A DNA stretch of 64,000 nucleotides from Soonwooa sp032062245 (lineage in GTDB: Bacteria; Bacteroidota; Bacteroidia; Flavobacteriales; Weeksellaceae): positions 1-64,000 of the forward strand of contig NZ_DAMBQF010000011.1 in NCBI RefSeq assembly GCF_032062245.1, in the 5' to 3' direction. The number at the start of each line of letters is the position of its first letter. Position 1 is the stretch's first letter. This document shows, in pieces, positions 18,511-27,169 of this stretch. The position numbers and the translations under genes were made by a program. The notes below the pieces were generated by a model that saw only the letters and a program-made list of their open reading frames with translations, was not told the DNA's origin and made no database searches.

Positions 18511-18798
18511 ATGGATATTAGAAGAATTACCATCAACATAGCTGGAAGAGTCTATCCTCTTAACGTCCCCGCTGCCGAAGAAGAAACCCTACGTAAAGTC
18601 GGGAAACAAATTGAAACGATGATTAAGGAATTTGAGGCGAATTTTGATGTGCGCGACAAGCAAGATGCTTTAGCCATGTGCGCATTAAAATTAGGAACCA
18701 ACGCCGAAGTGCACTTAAACAATAATGAAAAGAATTTAACAAATACCAATGACCGTTTGACAAAAATCAACCAGTTATTGGAAGAATTGGAGGACTAA
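18511..18798 (+). CDS. zapA: Cell division protein ZapA
   Basis: The product is 95 residues. The N-terminal domain (RRITINIAGRVYPLNVPAAEEETLRKVGKQIE) is the standard ZapA globular head, followed by the DKQDALAMCALKLG segment and a C-terminal coiled coil. ZapA cross-links FtsZ filaments at midcell. It is directly followed by a 6S RNA, the same zapA-ssrS arrangement seen in gammaproteobacteria. Confidence 0.93.
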   Translation: MDIRRITINIAGRVYPLNVPAAEEETLRKVGKQIETMIKEFEANFDVRDKQDALAMCALKLGTNAEVHLNNNEKNLTNTNDRLTKINQLLEELED

Positions 18799-18814
18799 AA
18801 TCTTCCAAATATAC

Positions 18815-18985
18815 AAGCTGCCTACAATAATTCTAACACAGCAGGTAAACTCAACGCTAAACAATTGCCGAACGAATGTTCATTAGATGGCGCGCTGCCT
18901 TGTCGCAGATTACAGATAATGAAAAACAGTTCAAATCGTGTTGATTAGGAGTTTACTCTTAATAATGGATTGTTGTAGGTTTTTT
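18815..18985 (+). ncRNA. ssrS: 6S RNA (flavobacterial type)
   Basis: The 232-bp zapA-rny gap folds as one long rod. The closing stem is CCTACAA (18821-18827) with TTGTAGG (18973-18979). An inner helix is GTAAACTC (18845-18852) with GAGTTTAC (18949-18956), extended by CAAC/GTTG. The middle holds small hairpins such as GAAC-gaat-GTTC and GC-rich GGCGCGCTGCC, and a T7 run follows the closing stem. This closed-rod, open-centre design and the location after zapA fit 6S RNA, which sequesters the housekeeping RNA polymerase. A covariance-model search was not possible here. Confidence 0.8.
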
Positions 18986-19030
18986 TATGTTTAAAAATTT
19001 AAAAATAAATTAAATAACTCACTATAAATT

Positions 19031-20602
19031 ATGATTGCAACCTACATTACTATCGGTATAGTTGCTTTGGTCATAGGTGCGGTTTTAGGAATTATGTATT
19101 CTAAAAGCTCACTAAATTCTAAAGGAAAATTCATCCTAGAAGATGCCAAAAAAAGTGCCGAAACTATCATAGAAAAAGCTAACACACAGGCTGAAACTAT
19201 TAAAAAAGAAAAACACCTACAAGCCAAAGAAAAATTCTTGGAACTAAAATCGGAGCACGACTCTAACATCCAATCTCGCGAAAAGAAAATGCAAGAGATT
19301 GAGAAAAGAATCAAGGATAAAGAACACAAACTAAACGAAGAACTTAGCAAAGTTGGTCGTCAAGAAAAAGACCTTGAAAAACAACTTGCTGACTACTCGA
19401 AAAAGCAAGAAATCGTAGAACGTAAACAACAAGAGTTAGACGCTGCAACAGCTCAAAAAGTTGAAATGTTAGAAAAAATATCTAACTATACAGCAGAAGA
19501 AGCTAAAGAAGAATTGGTAGAAGCCATGCGTGCTGAGGCTAAAACAAGAGCACAAGCTTACGTCCAAAACATTATGGAAGAAGCGCAGCTTAATGCCAAA
19601 ACTGAAGCTAAGAAAATCGTTATCCAGACGATCCAAAGAATCGGAACCGAGCAAGCTATCGAAAATTCAGTTTCTGTATTCAACATCGAATCGGACGAAA
19701 TTAAAGGTAGAATCATCGGACGCGAAGGTCGTAACATCCGTGCGCTAGAAGCTGCGACAGGTGTTGAGATTATCGTTGATGACACGCCAGAAGCGATTCT
19801 ATTATCATGTTTCGATCCTGTAAGAAGAGAAGTTGCAAGACTTTCACTTCACAGATTGGTAACTGACGGCAGAATCCACCCTGCTCGTATCGAAGAAGTG
19901 GTACAAAAAACGCAAAAACAAATCGAAGAAGAGATCATCGAAGTTGGTAAAAGAACCATCATCGATCTTGGTATCCACGGGCTTCACCCAGAGTTGGTAA
20001 AAATCGTTGGACGTATGAAGTTCCGTTCTTCTTACGGACAGAACTTGCTTCAACACTCTCGTGAGGTTGCAAACATTGCAGCAACAATGGCTGCCGAACT
20101 TGGTCTTAATGTCAAACTAGCCAAAAGAGCTGGTCTATTACACGATATCGGAAAAGTTCCTGAGCAAGAATCAGAACTTCCTCACGCATTATTGGGTATG
20201 CAATGGGCAGAAAAATTTGGTGAAAACGCAGAGGTTATCAACGCCATCGGAGCGCACCACGACGAGATCGAAATGACATCTCTTCTATCGCCGATTATCC
20301 AAGTTGCGGATGCTATTTCTGGAGCAAGACCTGGTGCAAGACGCCAAGTTTTAGAATCTTATATCCAAAGACTGAAAGATCTAGAAGCTGCAGCACTTAG
20401 CTTTGACGGTGTGTCTAGCGCTTATGCGATCCAAGCTGGTAGAGAGCTTCGTGTGATGGTGGAAAGTGCAAAAGTCAATGACGAAGTGGCGCATCAATTA
20501 TCTTACGATATCTCGGAGAAAATCCAAAACGAATTGACTTATCCAGGTCAAGTGAGAGTTACGGTGATTCGAGAAACGAGAGCGGTTAACATCGCAAGAT
20601 AG
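19031..20602 (+). CDS. rny: Ribonuclease Y
   Basis: An endoribonuclease that starts mRNA decay at the membrane. The product is 523 residues, the normal length. One N-terminal transmembrane helix (ATYITIGIVALVIGAVLGIMY) is followed by a long coiled coil to about residue 170. Next comes a KH domain (IKGRIIGREGRNIRALEAATGVEIIVDDTPEAI, in parts) and an HD domain with RAGLLHDIGKVPEQE and AIGAHHDEIEM as metal ligands. The start is the ATG at 19031. It follows the 6S RNA and ends at a good terminator. Confidence 0.97.
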   Translation: MIATYITIGIVALVIGAVLGIMYSKSSLNSKGKFILEDAKKSAETIIEKANTQAETIKKEKHLQAKEKFLELKSEHDSNIQSREKKMQEIEKRIKDKEHKLNEELSKVGRQEKDLEKQLADYSKKQEIVERKQQELDAATAQKVEMLEKISNYTAEEAKEELVEAMRAEAKTRAQAYVQNIMEEAQLNAKTEAKKIVIQTIQRIGTEQAIENSVSVFNIESDEIKGRIIGREGRNIRALEAATGVEIIVDDTPEAILLSCFDPVRREVARLSLHRLVTDGRIHPARIEEVVQKTQKQIEEEIIEVGKRTIIDLGIHGLHPELVKIVGRMKFRSSYGQNLLQHSREVANIAATMAAELGLNVKLAKRAGLLHDIGKVPEQESELPHALLGMQWAEKFGENAEVINAIGAHHDEIEMTSLLSPIIQVADAISGARPGARRQVLESYIQRLKDLEAAALSFDGVSSAYAIQAGRELRVMVESAKVNDEVAHQLSYDISEKIQNELTYPGQVRVTVIRETRAVNIAR

Positions 20603-20621
20603 TTTTATCAAAATATACATT

Positions 20622-20649
20622 AAAAGCTAGGTCGTAAGACTTAGCTTTT
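20622..20649 (+). terminator. Terminator of rny
   Basis: AAAAGCTAGGTC and GACTTAGCTTTT pair with one G-U, with a 4-base loop and a T run. Confidence 0.85.
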
Positions 20650-20652
20650 TTA

Positions 20653-20776
20653 TTTGGGCGGCATCTCGGGCTATTCAGGGGTTTCGTCTTCAGAAGCCAA
20701 AGCTTTTGCCATGCTTTTCTTCAGACCACTCCCTGCGGTCGCGCCCTTACTATCCCGGCCGCGACTACTAACCCCC
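20653..20776 (-). repeat. Interspersed GC-rich element, copy 2 (inverted)
   Basis: It starts at TTTGGGCGGCATCTCGGGCT and ends near CCGGCCGCGACTACTAACCCCC, split here around GC-rich tracts such as CTGCGGTCGCGCCC. Base composition differs sharply from the flanks. Its left end is the near reverse complement of the right end of the copy at 21121-21233. The two therefore face each other as inverted repeats around a 51-residue ORF. Confidence 0.65.
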
Positions 20777-20940
20777 AAAAATAATTACAAAACAAAAAAT
20801 CCTATCGATCGAAAGGATTTTTTCTATGATTAAATTACATAAGACCTTAGTTTTCCAGTAATAATTCAAAAAACATAATACTAAACAAATATTGCTTTTA
20901 AAAGATATTTTTTGTATTTCAGAAATAACAATCATATTTT

Positions 20941-21096
20941 ATGATAACGATAGAGTTTTTAGAATTACTAAAATTTGCTGAGGAAAAAAGAACAATTGAA
21001 GTTTATTCAGAGTTTTTAGAACTTGTTGATAAAATAAAAGATAATCCAAATTTGGAAATAAAAATTACTATCCCAAAAGATATAGTCAAAGATTAA
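20941..21096 (+). CDS. Small acidic protein of unknown function (51 aa)
   Basis: An ATG ORF of 51 residues reads MITIEFLELLKFAEEKRTIE at the start and ends ITIPKDIVKD. It is amphipathic and leucine/glutamate/lysine-rich, without a signal peptide or known motif. A TATTTTTTG sequence about 30 bases upstream is close to a -7 box. It lies between two inverted GC-rich elements. It could be a real small gene or a chance ORF, and codon use is AT-rich like its neighbours. Confidence 0.4.
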   Translation: MITIEFLELLKFAEEKRTIEVYSEFLELVDKIKDNPNLEIKITIPKDIVKD

Positions 21097-21120
21097 ATAA
21101 CATTTAAAAATACAAAATAA

Positions 21121-21233
21121 TGGTCACAAATCGCGCCCCGGATGGAACGGCATGTTGGAGCTCGCGCCGCAGGCGCGGGCAAATGTGGTGGCGCAGCGCA
21201 GCGACTAGTGACAGCCGGAAATGGTGCCCAAAT
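21121..21233 (+). repeat. Interspersed GC-rich element, copy 3
   Basis: It runs from GGTCACAAATCGCGCCCCGG through CTCGCGCCGCAGGCGCGGGC, a strong hairpin-like GC tract, to CCGGAAATGGTGCCCAAAT. The right end matches the right end of copy 1 and the complement of the left end of copy 2. Confidence 0.65.
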
Positions 21234-21238
21234 AAAAA

Positions 21239-21260
21239 AGCTGCTTCCGAAGAAACAGCT
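21239..21260 (-). terminator. Terminator of the YfhO-family gene
   Basis: AGCTG-c-TTC and GAA-a-CAGCT form an interrupted stem. CTTTTTTATT follows on the minus strand. Confidence 0.65.
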
Positions 21261-21285
21261 CCTTATTTTATGTTTTTATAGTTGA

Positions 21286-23814
21286 TTACTCAACTACATT
21301 TTGAGATTTTTTGTTCTTATAAAACCATCCAATACCTAACAAACTCAGAATCGCAAAAATGCCAACACTCGCATACGAGAACATTTTGCCTTTTTCGATG
21401 ACTTCTGGCTCGAATTTCATGCTGATTTGGTGCTTGCCCGCGGGAACATAAACCGCTCTCAGAAGGTAATTAGCTTTGATGTATGGGACCTCGGTCCCGT
21501 CGATCATCACCTTCCAACCATGCGGATAATAGACTTCTGAGAAAACCGCCAACTGAGGTGTTTTGGTCTGAGCTTCAAACTCTAAAGCGTTGGCTTCATA
21601 AGTTTTTAACTGGATAAAAGCCGTAGAATCTGCTTGTAAATTTTTCCCGCTAAGATAAGACTGATCTTCTTTTCCGATGATTGCAATCTTTTTGGTATCG
21701 ATATCGCCAATCGATTTTAATTCTTCGTTTGGAGAATTCGCAACTTTGATGTCCGACACAAACCAAGCGTTACCATTCGCATCTGGATTTGGATAACTGA
21801 TTGGTTGATTTTGGTCACCACCAACAAAGTATTTTGCATTCAGCATATTAAGAACGCGCGGCATTCTGATGCTATCTGTTTGATAAAAATAAGCATTGAT
21901 CAAATCATCGTAGCGTCTTAATTTAACCGCGTGATAACCGCCAACAGAAGATTTGAAATACGATGTATTGGTTTCGCTAAACGTCCCTAAAGTTGTATTA
22001 AAAATTCTGAAATGTGATTGATCTTTTGCTGCAATTGTTTCTAAAACTTTATTGACTTTATCTTGTTGAAGAAGTCCTTGGATGTAAGGATTATCCCCAG
22101 CTTTATCCATTAGATATTCCGAATTTTCGGTTTGGAAAGGATTTTGAGCAAATGTCTTATCAGCGAAGTTTCCGTCATTCAGATAACGTTTGTTAACCGT
22201 CCACAAGTCGAAGAAACTTACTAAACCAATAATAATTAAAGTGACATTAACCGCCAATTTCTTTTTGAAACTTAAATACATTGCTCCAGCTGTTATAGCA
22301 ACATAAAGCATGGCTTTAAGCGCATCCGTTTGGAACATTTTGAAACGTTCGTCAACCAAATAACTTAATAAATCTGGTTGTAAATATACTTTTTCATTAT
22401 CGGTATGAAATCCTAAAATTGCCTTACCTGCAAATAACAAAATTAAAGTTACGCCCAAAACGCCTCCAGTCGTATACATTAAGACTTTTTGTTTGTATTC
22501 GTCAGTTAGTTTTTCATCGGTGAAGAATCGATACAAACCAACAATTGCAATTAACGGAAACAATAATTCGACAACGACTAATATCGAAGACGGTGCACGG
22601 AATTTATTATACATCGGAACATAATCGATAAATAAATCTGTCAAGAATCCAAAATTACTTCCCCAAGCTAATAGAATTGTTAAAACGGAAGCGCCAAAAA
22701 TCCAATATCTATACTTTTTCCAAGCGAAGAAAAAACCTAGTAATGCTAAGAAACAGACAACTGCCCCTTGATATGCGGGACCAGAAGTTCCTGGTTGGTC
22801 GCCCCAATAAGTTGGACTTACAAAACCTTTCATAAATTGATTATGTTGTGCTTCGCTTGTCACGTTAGATTGATACCATTCTTGGATGTAAGCCATCACC
22901 TTGTCAGAGCCTTCTTCTTGACTTGCACCTCCCATTAGTCTTGGGATAAATAAGTTCAAGGTTTCTAATTTACCATAACTCCAAGCTGTGATGCTTTCGC
23001 GATCCATTCCAGATTTTCCAGAAGTATGTCTGTCAGAATCTAAGATTTGTTTTCCTCTAACAGTTTCTTTTACGTATTCAGCATTCGCCATGATACGTTG
23101 AGAATTCATCCCAACACCTAACACAAACGCCAAAGCTAAAACTCCGGAAGAAATCCCAAAATGCTTCCACGTAATTTTATGTTGGTACGCTCTCACCAAT
23201 TCCGAAAGGAACAAAAATCCTAAAGCCAAGAATAAATAATAGGTCATTTGTGGGTGATTCGCACTGACTTGTAAGCCCATAAAAATGGACGTCACAATAA
23301 AGCCTAGCAAATATTTTTTGCGAACATAGACTAATAATATTCCTGCCAAAAGAGGTGCGAAATAAGCGATGGTGTGGACTTTACCGTTATGCCCAGCCGC
23401 AATAATAATATAAAAATAGGTTGACAATCCGAAGAACGTTGCTCCCAAAAGTGCATACTTCCAGTTGCGTGTTGCCACAATTCCTAGAAAGAAAAAGCCT
23501 GCAAACAGCAAAAATATATAGTTGGCTGGCTTTGGCAAAAACATAAAAACATCGTCTAACTTTTTGATGACGTCTCCACGGAACTGCGCTCCGGTTTGAT
23601 AAGTTGGCATCCCCCCAAACATCGCATCACTCCAATAGGTTTCTTGTCCATGCTCAGCGCGATAGTCCAATAATTCTTTAGCACCTCCTTTATAATGCAC
23701 AATATCAGGCTGAATCATCTCCTTGCCTGACATTATTGGGTTGGCGTACAATACAGCAATTAGCACAAAAATGACGAGACTAACCGCCGCAAAAATCAAA
23801 TTCTTATTTTTCAT
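21286..23814 (-). CDS. YfhO-family polytopic membrane protein
   Basis: The product is 842 residues. An N-terminal membrane helix is followed by about ten more across residues 100-560 and one near the C-terminus (ASVGIFAILSLLGIGWFY). A large extracytoplasmic domain lies before the last helix. WSDAMFGGMPTYQTG and YYPHGWKVMIDG are typical YfhO segments. YfhO in Bacillus is linked to glycosylation of lipoteichoic acid, and the family has a GT-C-like topology. The substrate in Bacteroidota is unknown. The next gene downstream is separated by repeats, and DUF4834 lies upstream. Confidence 0.9.
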   Translation of the reverse strand: MKNKNLIFAAVSLVIFVLIAVLYANPIMSGKEMIQPDIVHYKGGAKELLDYRAEHGQETYWSDAMFGGMPTYQTGAQFRGDVIKKLDDVFMFLPKPANYIFLLFAGFFFLGIVATRNWKYALLGATFFGLSTYFYIIIAAGHNGKVHTIAYFAPLLAGILLVYVRKKYLLGFIVTSIFMGLQVSANHPQMTYYLFLALGFLFLSELVRAYQHKITWKHFGISSGVLALAFVLGVGMNSQRIMANAEYVKETVRGKQILDSDRHTSGKSGMDRESITAWSYGKLETLNLFIPRLMGGASQEEGSDKVMAYIQEWYQSNVTSEAQHNQFMKGFVSPTYWGDQPGTSGPAYQGAVVCFLALLGFFFAWKKYRYWIFGASVLTILLAWGSNFGFLTDLFIDYVPMYNKFRAPSSILVVVELLFPLIAIVGLYRFFTDEKLTDEYKQKVLMYTTGGVLGVTLILLFAGKAILGFHTDNEKVYLQPDLLSYLVDERFKMFQTDALKAMLYVAITAGAMYLSFKKKLAVNVTLIIIGLVSFFDLWTVNKRYLNDGNFADKTFAQNPFQTENSEYLMDKAGDNPYIQGLLQQDKVNKVLETIAAKDQSHFRIFNTTLGTFSETNTSYFKSSVGGYHAVKLRRYDDLINAYFYQTDSIRMPRVLNMLNAKYFVGGDQNQPISYPNPDANGNAWFVSDIKVANSPNEELKSIGDIDTKKIAIIGKEDQSYLSGKNLQADSTAFIQLKTYEANALEFEAQTKTPQLAVFSEVYYPHGWKVMIDGTEVPYIKANYLLRAVYVPAGKHQISMKFEPEVIEKGKMFSYASVGIFAILSLLGIGWFYKNKKSQNVVE

Positions 23815-23840
23815 ATATAATTTGAAATTGGTCGTTGTTT

Positions 23841-24068
23841 TTATTTCTTTTCTTCTTTTACTTCTTCAAAATCTACGGTTTCGGCGTCCCAGTTTACTTT
23901 TTCTTTTAGCTTTTTCTCTTCGCGATTCGACTGCTGACTTTGCTGTTGATTACGAGGATTGAGCGTTGGAAAATTTTTGTAAAACGAATTAAAAAAAATC
24001 CTTTTTAAAATATTCCATACAAAGAAAAATATAATGGTTCCTAAAACCAATTCTATTACAAACTTCAT
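23841..24068 (-). CDS. DUF4834 family small membrane protein
   Basis: The product is 75 residues from the ATG at 24068 (MKFVIELVLGTIIFFFVWN). It has one N-terminal transmembrane helix and a charged tail (REEKKLKEKVNWDAETVDFEEV). An upstream in-frame ATG at 24110 is rejected because it lies in the terminator hairpin of the previous gene. The family occurs in Bacteroidetes and has no known function. It is 26 bases upstream of the YfhO gene, so the two are probably co-transcribed. Confidence 0.8.
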   Translation of the reverse strand: MKFVIELVLGTIIFFFVWNILKRIFFNSFYKNFPTLNPRNQQQSQQSNREEKKLKEKVNWDAETVDFEEVKEEKK

Positions 24069-24104
24069 AATATTAAAAAATACATATTTAACTTTACTAA
24101 AAAA

Positions 24105-24124
24105 GACCAAGCCTAAGCTTGGTC
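24105..24124 (-). terminator. Terminator of the DUF6263 gene
   Basis: GACCAAGC and GCTTGGTC form a perfect 8-bp stem with a CTAA loop. A T6 run follows on the minus strand. Confidence 0.85.
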
Positions 24125-24128
24125 AAAC

Positions 24129-25175
24129 TTACTTATATGAAGGATTAATGATAATTGACGATGTAGAAGCCTGCGACATGCTTTGACTTTTCTTACCGTC
24201 AGAGATCGATTCCTTTTGATTGGTTTTAATGCTGATATTCTGATGCAAAATCCAACCCGTATTACTATCAAAAATAATTTTTCCTGTTTGCGAACCGCCC
24301 AAAGACATCGTATGTGTAATACCTTCTTTAGACTGTTTGTCCGATTTTGTTGGGATACTTCCATTAACCGAAATCTCCGCCTTACCGCCTTCAACTTTTG
24401 TTAAAGCGTAAGTTGATGTTAGTTTCAAATCACCACCTGGGATAATATCTTCCGAAGCCGTCCACTTCTCTCCTATTTTGACACCTTTTGATGGGATTAT
24501 TTTAAGATTCTTCTCAAATTGTTCTTTAATAGTTGCTTCGTTAAATCCTTTTTTGAAATTGCCAACAATCTCAGTACGTTGTTTTGCATCTTTAACGAGA
24601 CCAGACAAAGCTGTCGAAATTTTAGTATAAATTGGATCAAAACCTGTCACCGAAATTATTTTTCCGTTAACATCCATTTTCATTGCCAGTTTATTCCCTG
24701 TAATCGCTTTGTTAATCGTGTACATCCCTTTTAGTTGCTCCTCTTTTGGGGCAGCAGCTTTAGTATCCGACACAACCGTTTTTCCGTTAGCACTTGTACT
24801 ATTTCTTTTAGCAACAAGATTAACCGAAAGATCATAAACATTATCTTTAAAATCGTTAACCGTAATTGTCATCTCGTCTGTAGATTCTGATGTACCAGAA
24901 ACTGCTTTACCATCTGGTGTTGACACATTTTGGATGTCTCTTTGGTATGCTATTAACGGATAAGTTTTTCCTGTTTCTAAATAGAATTTTTGTTTAAAAA
25001 TCCCAGCACTATCGACAATTGCTGCTTTGATTTCCTCCTCTGCGGGCACTTCCACCGTTACAGTTTCAGTTTTTCCTGTTTCTGGATTAACTTTAGTAAT
25101 TGTTTTAGTATTTTCTTTTTTACAAGCTACTAGTGCAACTGTAAACAAAGCTATTCCTAATATCTTTTTCATCAA
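24129..25175 (-). CDS. DUF6263-like lipoprotein
   Basis: The product is 348 residues. The lipoprotein signal ends in TVALVAC (Cys18), and the mature chain begins KKENTKTITKVNPETGKT, low complexity and threonine/lysine-rich. The body is beta-rich with ISVTGFDPIYTKI, IIPSKGVKIGEKWTASEDI and GKIIFDSNTGWILHQNISI segments, typical of DUF6263 periplasmic proteins. An ATG one codon later would serve equally as start. It is probably anchored in the periplasm or cell surface. Function is unknown. Upstream is rlmB on the same strand with a 30-base gap. Confidence 0.8.
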   Translation of the reverse strand: MMKKILGIALFTVALVACKKENTKTITKVNPETGKTETVTVEVPAEEEIKAAIVDSAGIFKQKFYLETGKTYPLIAYQRDIQNVSTPDGKAVSGTSESTDEMTITVNDFKDNVYDLSVNLVAKRNSTSANGKTVVSDTKAAAPKEEQLKGMYTINKAITGNKLAMKMDVNGKIISVTGFDPIYTKISTALSGLVKDAKQRTEIVGNFKKGFNEATIKEQFEKNLKIIPSKGVKIGEKWTASEDIIPGGDLKLTSTYALTKVEGGKAEISVNGSIPTKSDKQSKEGITHTMSLGGSQTGKIIFDSNTGWILHQNISIKTNQKESISDGKKSQSMSQASTSSIIINPSYK

Positions 25176-25205
25176 TTTATTTTTTGAACTAAATAAAGTT
25201 CGTGT

Positions 25206-25949
25206 TTATAATGTTTTTGTTAATTTCTGTCTCATCGCTTCGTACAACATCGCACCACAAGCCACTGAAACATTAAGCGACTGTGTTTTACCTTCGATAG
25301 GAAGTTTTATTTTTTCATCGCTATGATGCAGAACTTCTTTCGAAATTCCTGTTTCTTCGTTACCCATTACAATTGCGCAAGGTTCTGTAAAGTCCACATC
25401 ATAGAGCAATTTCTGAGCCTTTTCTGTTGCTGCAAATACTGCTACACCGCTTTGTTGCAGATAATCAACGGTATGCGCCAGATTTTTTTCTTTACAAATT
25501 TTAATATTATAGATCGCACCAGCCGAAGTTTTGATAGCATCAGAGTTAATTGGAGCTGCACCTTTCTCAGGGATTACAACCGCATCAACGCCCACACATT
25601 CTGCTGTTCTACAGATGGCGCCAAAATTTCTAACGTCAGTTAATCTGTCCAAAATCAAAATAAATGGTACTCTTCCCTCTTCAAAAATTTGAGGTAAAAC
25701 ATCTTCGATACTATGAAAAGGAACATCCGAAATAAAAGCTACAACACCTTGGTGGTTTTTTCTAGTAAAACGGTTCAGCTTCTCTATTGGGACATAATTA
25801 GGACGAATTTTATGCTTCGCTAATAAGATTTTTAGTTCTGCATAAATTGGACCTTGCAAAGCATTTTGTACAAAAACTTTATCAATCGTTTTGCCCGCTT
25901 CGATGGCTTCTATCACTGGCCTTAGCCCAAATATAAAATCGTCTTTCAT
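25206..25949 (-). CDS. rlmB: 23S rRNA (guanosine-2'-O-)-methyltransferase RlmB
   Basis: The product is 247 residues. It starts MKDDFIFGLRPVIEAIEAGK, the RlmB N-terminal L30e-like domain. SpoU knot motifs follow: LDRLTDVRNFGAICRTAECVG, IVMGNEETGISKEVL and QSLNVSVACGAMLYEAMRQ. RlmB methylates G2251 (E. coli numbering) in the peptidyl transferase P loop. Exact target assignment is by family. It sits in a minus-strand run with two small unknown genes. Confidence 0.93.
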   Translation of the reverse strand: MKDDFIFGLRPVIEAIEAGKTIDKVFVQNALQGPIYAELKILLAKHKIRPNYVPIEKLNRFTRKNHQGVVAFISDVPFHSIEDVLPQIFEEGRVPFILILDRLTDVRNFGAICRTAECVGVDAVVIPEKGAAPINSDAIKTSAGAIYNIKICKEKNLAHTVDYLQQSGVAVFAATEKAQKLLYDVDFTEPCAIVMGNEETGISKEVLHHSDEKIKLPIEGKTQSLNVSVACGAMLYEAMRQKLTKTL

Positions 25950-25967
25950 TTAATAATAAATAGTTTT

Positions 25968-26426
25968 TTAATCAATAACAAACACTTTGTATTCGTCATT
26001 TTCTGTATTGAATCCGAGTTCTTTCACTCGGCGTAATTCTTCAAAATCTCTCGTCGGAAAGTTGTCATCGAACTGTTTTGTTACAAAGAATTTCCCTTTA
26101 AGTTTAACAGGAGTTTTCTTCACAAATTTGTCTCGAACGTCTTCCGAAAAATCTGGCCCTAGTTTCTTTTTGGAGTCTACGTAAAAGCAATGTTCTATCA
26201 ACTCATTTTTATCAACATACTTTTTAAAATCCTCCAATCTAACAAAATTCGGAAGTTTTTTATCCGGCCAAGTTAAATAGATTACTTCTAGCGTTTCGTT
26301 CTTTTTACCAACTGCTTGATAATATTTGAAACGTTCTGGCGTCTTCTCTTTTTTACTCACAATCGTCCATGACTGACTACTCAGCATCATAAAAACTATT
26401 GTAAAAATGTAAAGAATCGGCCTCAT
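25968..26426 (-). CDS. Unknown secreted protein
   Basis: The product is 152 residues with a hydrophobic start (MRPILYIFTIVFMMLSSQSWT), which fits a signal peptide or anchor. The remainder is lysine- and acid-rich with no motif I recognise. It lies 4 bases after the DinB gene and 18 bases before rlmB, so it is very probably in their transcript. Confidence 0.7.
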   Translation of the reverse strand: MRPILYIFTIVFMMLSSQSWTIVSKKEKTPERFKYYQAVGKKNETLEVIYLTWPDKKLPNFVRLEDFKKYVDKNELIEHCFYVDSKKKLGPDFSEDVRDKFVKKTPVKLKGKFFVTKQFDDNFPTRDFEELRRVKELGFNTENDEYKVFVID

Positions 26427-26430
26427 AGTT

Positions 26431-26904
26431 TTAGCTTAATCTTTCACCAAGAACTGCACGTTTTTGCGCCAAAATATAACCGTAATGCAAACTTTCGTGC
26501 ATGTTGTTAAATATAATCGCATCTTGAATTGTTTTTAGATCAATACCAAAACTTGTTGAATATGGGGTGTAATCTGTGAAAAATTCAGCGTCATAATCTT
26601 TCATCAAAACTTTTGAAGTTTCAATTAAAAGAAATGATAAATCTTCCATTTCTGTGTTTTCCACATCCATCTTTGCAAAAGTCCCCTTTTTATATTGCTC
26701 TACCCAATATTTATCAATACGGAAAGCATTACCACTCAAATAATAATGAAGTAGTTGCTGTGTTGCCACGCAATGCGCAATATTCCAATAGATATTATTG
26801 TTAAAACCATCGGGGATCAATAATAAATCTTCCTTTGGCGTGTCTTGTAATATTTCTAAAAGGTTTTTTCTAACCTGACGATGCGCCGAAAAATGATAAT
26901 TCAT
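26431..26904 (-). CDS. DinB-family four-helix protein
   Basis: The product is 157 residues. The metal-ligand histidines of the DinB/YfiT fold are visible as IAHCVATQQLLHYYL and NMHESLHYGYILAQKRAV, with a further histidine in the N-terminal FSAHRQVRKNLLEIL. The fold is shared with thiol-dependent enzymes and damage-inducible proteins, and no reaction can be assigned. It is the first gene of a minus-strand run through rlmB. Confidence 0.82.
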   Translation of the reverse strand: MNYHFSAHRQVRKNLLEILQDTPKEDLLLIPDGFNNNIYWNIAHCVATQQLLHYYLSGNAFRIDKYWVEQYKKGTFAKMDVENTEMEDLSFLLIETSKVLMKDYDAEFFTDYTPYSTSFGIDLKTIQDAIIFNNMHESLHYGYILAQKRAVLGERLS

Positions 26905-27169
26905 TTTAAGTCAATTTTTTAAATTTCAAAATTACTTCAATTATACGAATGTGACAAATGAGAAGCATCTAAAAACAAAGGATTTAGACCTGTATTTTAA
27001 CATTTAAAACACTTTTTTTTTAATATTCTTTTATAACATAAATCTTTACAAGAATCTCGAAGATTTTTGCAATAAATATTTTTAACAAATATTTAACTCA
27101 TAATTGGCATTTCTTATGTTGACTAATGCTCGGATTTATGAGACCTTTACCGAATAATTTAAACGAATT

